Positions 61,860-64,000 of a stretch of DNA of 64,000 nucleotides are shown in pieces. The notes below the pieces were generated by a model. It saw only the letters and a list, made by a program, of their open reading frames with translations, was not told the origin of the DNA and searched no databases. This DNA is from Iocasia fonsfrigidae (GTDB lineage: Bacteria; Bacillota; Halanaerobiia; Halanaerobiales; DTU029): assembly GCF_017751145.1 (NCBI RefSeq), contig NZ_CP046640.1, forward strand, positions 1,406,137 to 1,470,136, given 5' to 3'. Each line of letters opens with the position of its first letter. The first letter of the stretch is position 1. The translations under genes and the position numbers were made by a program.

Positions 61860-62321
61860 ATGTTCGCTTCCAGAAAAAATTGCAGTGCTATTGAACACAA
61901 TTTAAATATTTTTGAAAGTGCTGAAGCTATAATTGATATATGTGAATCTAATAATTTAGCAAGTATCAATAGAAGTCCTTTGGCTATGGGACTATTATCT
62001 AGTAAATTTAATATAAATACAAAACTCCCCCAAAATGACGTAAGGGGTGCTGGTCATGAATGGGTACAGTATTTTGAAGATGGCAAGCCTAAACAGGAGT
62101 TCTTGGATAAATTGTCTTCAGCAAGGGAGATATTAACAAGTGGTGGCCGTAGTCTTGTACAGGGTGCTTTGGCCTATATCTGGGCAGTAGGTGATAACAC
62201 TATTCCTATTCCCGGGTTTAGAAATGTAAAGCAGGCTGAAGAAAATGCACGAGCTATGGAATTTGGTCCATTATCTAAAGAACAAATTAATGAGATAGAT
62301 TACATATTGGGACGAAAATAA
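61860..62321 (+). pseudogene. Aldo/keto reductase, 3' half only
   Basis: LNIFESAEAIIDICESNN, LASINRSPLAMGLLSSKF and the late IPIPGFRNVKQAEENARAM are the C-terminal NADPH-binding half of aldo/keto reductases. The N-terminal half with the catalytic Tyr and His is missing. The 105 bases before it match nothing I recognise. It has an open frame but no ribosome site. Confidence 0.85.
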
Positions 62322-62327
62322 CTTGCG

Positions 62328-62359
62328 AAAAAACCTCTGGATATAAACCAGAGGTTTTT
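62328..62359 (+). terminator. Intrinsic terminator after the reductase relic
   Basis: AAAACCTCTGG pairs with CCAGAGGTTTTT around ATATAAA. Confidence 0.93.
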
Positions 62360-62467
62360 CTTGATGAAAACCTGGAGAATGCAGTCCAGAACAGATTAAG
62401 GAATGCCACGGTTAGCGGTTAAGGTGATTTCAAAAAATTATTTACGGAATCTTTGCTGAATACTAAA

Positions 62468-62505
62468 GAAAAGCCATGATGATTGTAATTTCATCATGGC
62501 TTTTC
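62468..62505. terminator. Second strong hairpin
   Basis: A 15-bp stem (GAAAAGCC...ATGATGA with TCATCAT...GGCTTTTC) and a T-rich tail. It isolates the lipid-modification operon from upstream reading. Confidence 0.85.
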
Positions 62506-62619
62506 TATTTCCCTGGGGCTAAGGTTTTTTATTTCTTGGAGTAATTGCAACTACGTTTAGTTTCTTTCCTAAATTTTTTGTGTAAGTCTTTTTTCTTTTC
62601 TTAAGTTTTTAATCCATAT

Positions 62620-62830
62620 TAAAAAGTTAAAGGGTTTTATTAAAATTTTTTAATCTCTTTTTAATTTTGGTCTAATTTTTTTAATGTAAAATATATATGA
62701 TGTTGTTAATTTTGTGAATTAGGAAATTTTATAATAAAAGAATAAACGGCATGCACAGGATTTGATTGATTCACGGCATAAATAAATAGATTTAGCAGTG
62801 TATGTTCGGAAAGATATATAATTTCAGGTA
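62620..62830 (+). promoter_or_regulatory. Four-repeat regulator-binding motif upstream of the ArnC-like operon
   Basis: TTTTAATC (62648), TTTTAATT (62659), GTCTAATT (62670) and TTTTAATG (62679) repeat at 11, 11 and 9 bases exactly as upstream of the two-component genes, followed by TAAAATATATATGATG. A further shared block, GTGTATGTTCG, lies at about 62798. The remainder of the gap is AT-rich without a gene. Confidence 0.75.
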
Positions 62831-62866
62831 GTATATATTGAATATTTTACAGTAAGGAGCGATATT

Positions 62867-63592
62867 ATGAAGGATTATCAAGTAAAATTATCAGTAGTTG
62901 CACCAGTCTATAATGAATATGGTAATTTAAGACCATTAACTGAAAAGATTATAGAAGCAATAAGTAATGAGTTTGAATCCTTTCAAATTATATATATTGA
63001 TGATGGGAGTGTTGATGGGAGTAGTGAGTTGCTTGACCAGCTAGCTGAAGAATATGAAGAGCTTAAAGTATATCACTTTACTGAGAATAATGGTCAAACC
63101 GCAGCTTTTGCAGCAGCTTTTAAAAAGGCTGAGGGAAGGTTGGTGGCTACATTAGATGCTGATTTACAAGTTGATCCAGCAGATATTATGAAGTTGTTAA
63201 CTAAGATTAAAGAATATGATCTAGTCTGTGGAGTAAGGGTAGACCGAGAAGATACAATTATTAAGAAAATATCATCTAAGATCGCGAATGGATTTAGAAA
63301 TTACTTGACTGGTGAAGAAATTATTGATACAGGATGTCCTTTGAAATTATTTAGGAGTGAAGTGGTTAAGGATTATAATTTATTTGAGGGAATGCATCGT
63401 TTTTTCCCCACTTTAGCTAAGATGAAAGGCTATAGTGTTGTAGAAGTCCCAGTTAAGCATTACCCTAGACATGAGGGTGAATCCAAATATGGTATTAGCA
63501 ATCGTCTTTGGGTTGGTTTAAAGGATACTTTAGCTGTAAGATGGATGAAAAAAAGGCAGATAAGTTATCAGATTAAAGGAGAAGATAATTAA
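62867..63592 (+). CDS. Polyprenyl-phosphate sugar transferase, GT2 (ArnC/DPM1-like)
   Basis: Attaches a sugar to undecaprenyl phosphate on the cytoplasmic face. SVVAPVYNEYGNLRPL opens the GT-A fold, IIYIDDGSVDGSSELL and LVATLDADLQVDPADI hold the metal-binding DXD (DAD), and DTGCPLKLFRSEV is close to the ArnC acceptor region. There are no C-terminal membrane helices, so it is the soluble DPM1-like form. 241 residues; AAGGAGCG precedes ATG. It overlaps the LAB_N gene by one base. Confidence 0.92.
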   Translation: MKDYQVKLSVVAPVYNEYGNLRPLTEKIIEAISNEFESFQIIYIDDGSVDGSSELLDQLAEEYEELKVYHFTENNGQTAAFAAAFKKAEGRLVATLDADLQVDPADIMKLLTKIKEYDLVCGVRVDREDTIIKKISSKIANGFRNYLTGEEIIDTGCPLKLFRSEVVKDYNLFEGMHRFFPTLAKMKGYSVVEVPVKHYPRHEGESKYGISNRLWVGLKDTLAVRWMKKRQISYQIKGEDN

Positions 63593-63861
63593 TGCTGTGG
63601 ATAGTTATAGGGTTAATTGGACAAGTAATTTTCTCTTTAAGGTTTATTATTCAGTGGTTAGCATCAGAGAAAGCTAAAAAAAGTATTGTTCCTGATGTTT
63701 TCTGGTATTTAAGCATTGCAGGTAGTCTTACATTATTAACTTATGCTATCCATCAAAAAGACCCAGTTTTTATCTTAGGACAGGCTGCAGGTTCATTTAT
63801 CTATTTAAGGAATTTAGTCTTAATCAAGAAAAATAATGAAAGAGAGGGGGCTAAATATTAA
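63592..63861 (+). CDS. LAB_N (lipid-A-disaccharide synthase N-terminal-like) membrane protein
   Basis: An 89-residue protein with about three membrane helices and the LAB_N pattern LIGQVIFSLRFIIQWLASEK, FWYLSIAGSLTLLTYAI and FILGQAAGSFIYLRNL. Stand-alone LAB_N proteins often sit with a GT2 and an ArnT-like gene. Its role may be to help handle polyprenyl-linked sugars; that is inference. Confidence 0.93.
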   Translation: MLWIVIGLIGQVIFSLRFIIQWLASEKAKKSIVPDVFWYLSIAGSLTLLTYAIHQKDPVFILGQAAGSFIYLRNLVLIKKNNEREGAKY

Positions 63862-63886
63862 AAGCACAAAAATTTCTAAAAAGAAA

Positions 63887-64000
63887 ATGATGCTGTCTTT
63901 GCTAGTAATAGTTTTATTTTGTGGATTGATTTATATTCCCTCAGCATTTCATCGTGATTTACATTATCGTGATGAATTAAGATATGTAGAGGTTGCTCGA
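63887..64000 (+). CDS. ArnT-like GT39 glycosyltransferase, N-terminal part (cut by window edge)
   Basis: Starts MMLSLLVIVLFCGLIYIPSA, a membrane helix, then HRDLHYRDELRYVEVAR. The DELRYVEVAR segment is the conserved catalytic loop of ArnT/PMT-type transferases, which move a sugar from undecaprenyl phosphate to lipid A or another acceptor. The ATG has a weak site; an in-frame ATT at 63857 sits at ideal distance from GAGAGGGGG and could be the real start. Confidence 0.85.
   Translation, partial: MMLSLLVIVLFCGLIYIPSAFHRDLHYRDELRYVEVAR

Noticed and set aside
61715-61969. An 84-codon minus-strand frame spanning the end of merR and the aldo/keto reductase relic
   Set aside because: It crosses two unrelated coding remnants, lacks a ribosome site and resembles no family.
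1-64000. CRISPR arrays, tRNA or rRNA genes, prophage or toxin-antitoxin genes
   Set aside because: I looked for regular spaced repeats, tRNA cloverleaf ends and typical gene sets and saw none that I could support.

Overview
The window is AT-rich, compact bacterial DNA with Firmicute-type signals: AGGAGG-like ribosome binding sites, sigma-A promoters, TTG and GTG starts, a ZTP riboswitch, a BirA box and an ECF sigma/anti-sigma pair. It also carries genes expected of a cell with an outer membrane: O-antigen-like sugar pathways, fucosyltransferases, an ArnC/LAB_N/ArnT-like lipid-modification operon and AcnB. A diderm, anaerobic, low-GC Firmicute such as a member of the Halanaerobiales fits best. 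That placement is inference; there is no rRNA in the window.

Region 1 (1-28.6 kb) is a surface-glycan locus. It holds the end of a sugar aminotransferase, a UDP-sugar dehydrogenase, GT2, GT11 and GT10 glycosyltransferases, ManC, a complete IS66 element, two interleaved nonulosonic acid (legionaminic-type) gene sets, a second NeuB, two copies each of an unrecognised GT-B-like protein and a MAF/DUF115-like protein, a B12-binding radical SAM protein, and a GDP-sugar branch (Gmd, a ColD-like dehydratase with His in place of the PLP lysine, and an Fcl/ColC-like reductase) that points to GDP-colitose. The region is littered with relics of legB, ptmE, legH, neuB, neuC, rfbF and radical SAM genes. 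The two nonulosonate sets look like copies of one ancestral cluster that lost different genes, so that only together do they form a pathway.

Region 2 (28.7-33.6 kb) has an iron-regulated feoAB operon with a 51-residue Cys-rich protein, an RseC-like protein, an XRE-cupin regulator, and azlCD. Region 3 (33.7-43.1 kb) is a ketose catabolism operon: LacI regulator, repeated operators, ketose 3-epimerase, PfkB kinase, broken gatZ, ABC transporter and GatY-type aldolase. Region 4 (43.2-46.3 kb) is a folate operon (folE, folP, folB, folK, folA) behind a ZTP riboswitch. Region 5 (46.4-48.4 kb) is bioB-bioY with a BirA box; bioB appears to start at AUC. Region 6 (48.4-56.8 kb) holds acnB, an ECF sigma factor with its anti-sigma factor, a HAD phosphatase and an OmpR-type two-component system. 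Region 7 (57-62.3 kb) is a set of accessory enzymes. Region 8 (62.6 kb to the end) starts an ArnC/LAB_N/ArnT-like operon that shares a four-repeat upstream motif with the two-component system, so the two probably form one regulon.

The least explained signal is a dispersed structured repeat with three copies (about 1.84, 32.28 and 47.13 kb). Each has a 12-base motif repeated about 40 bases apart and fixed outer landmarks, while the paired arms change sequence but keep pairing.
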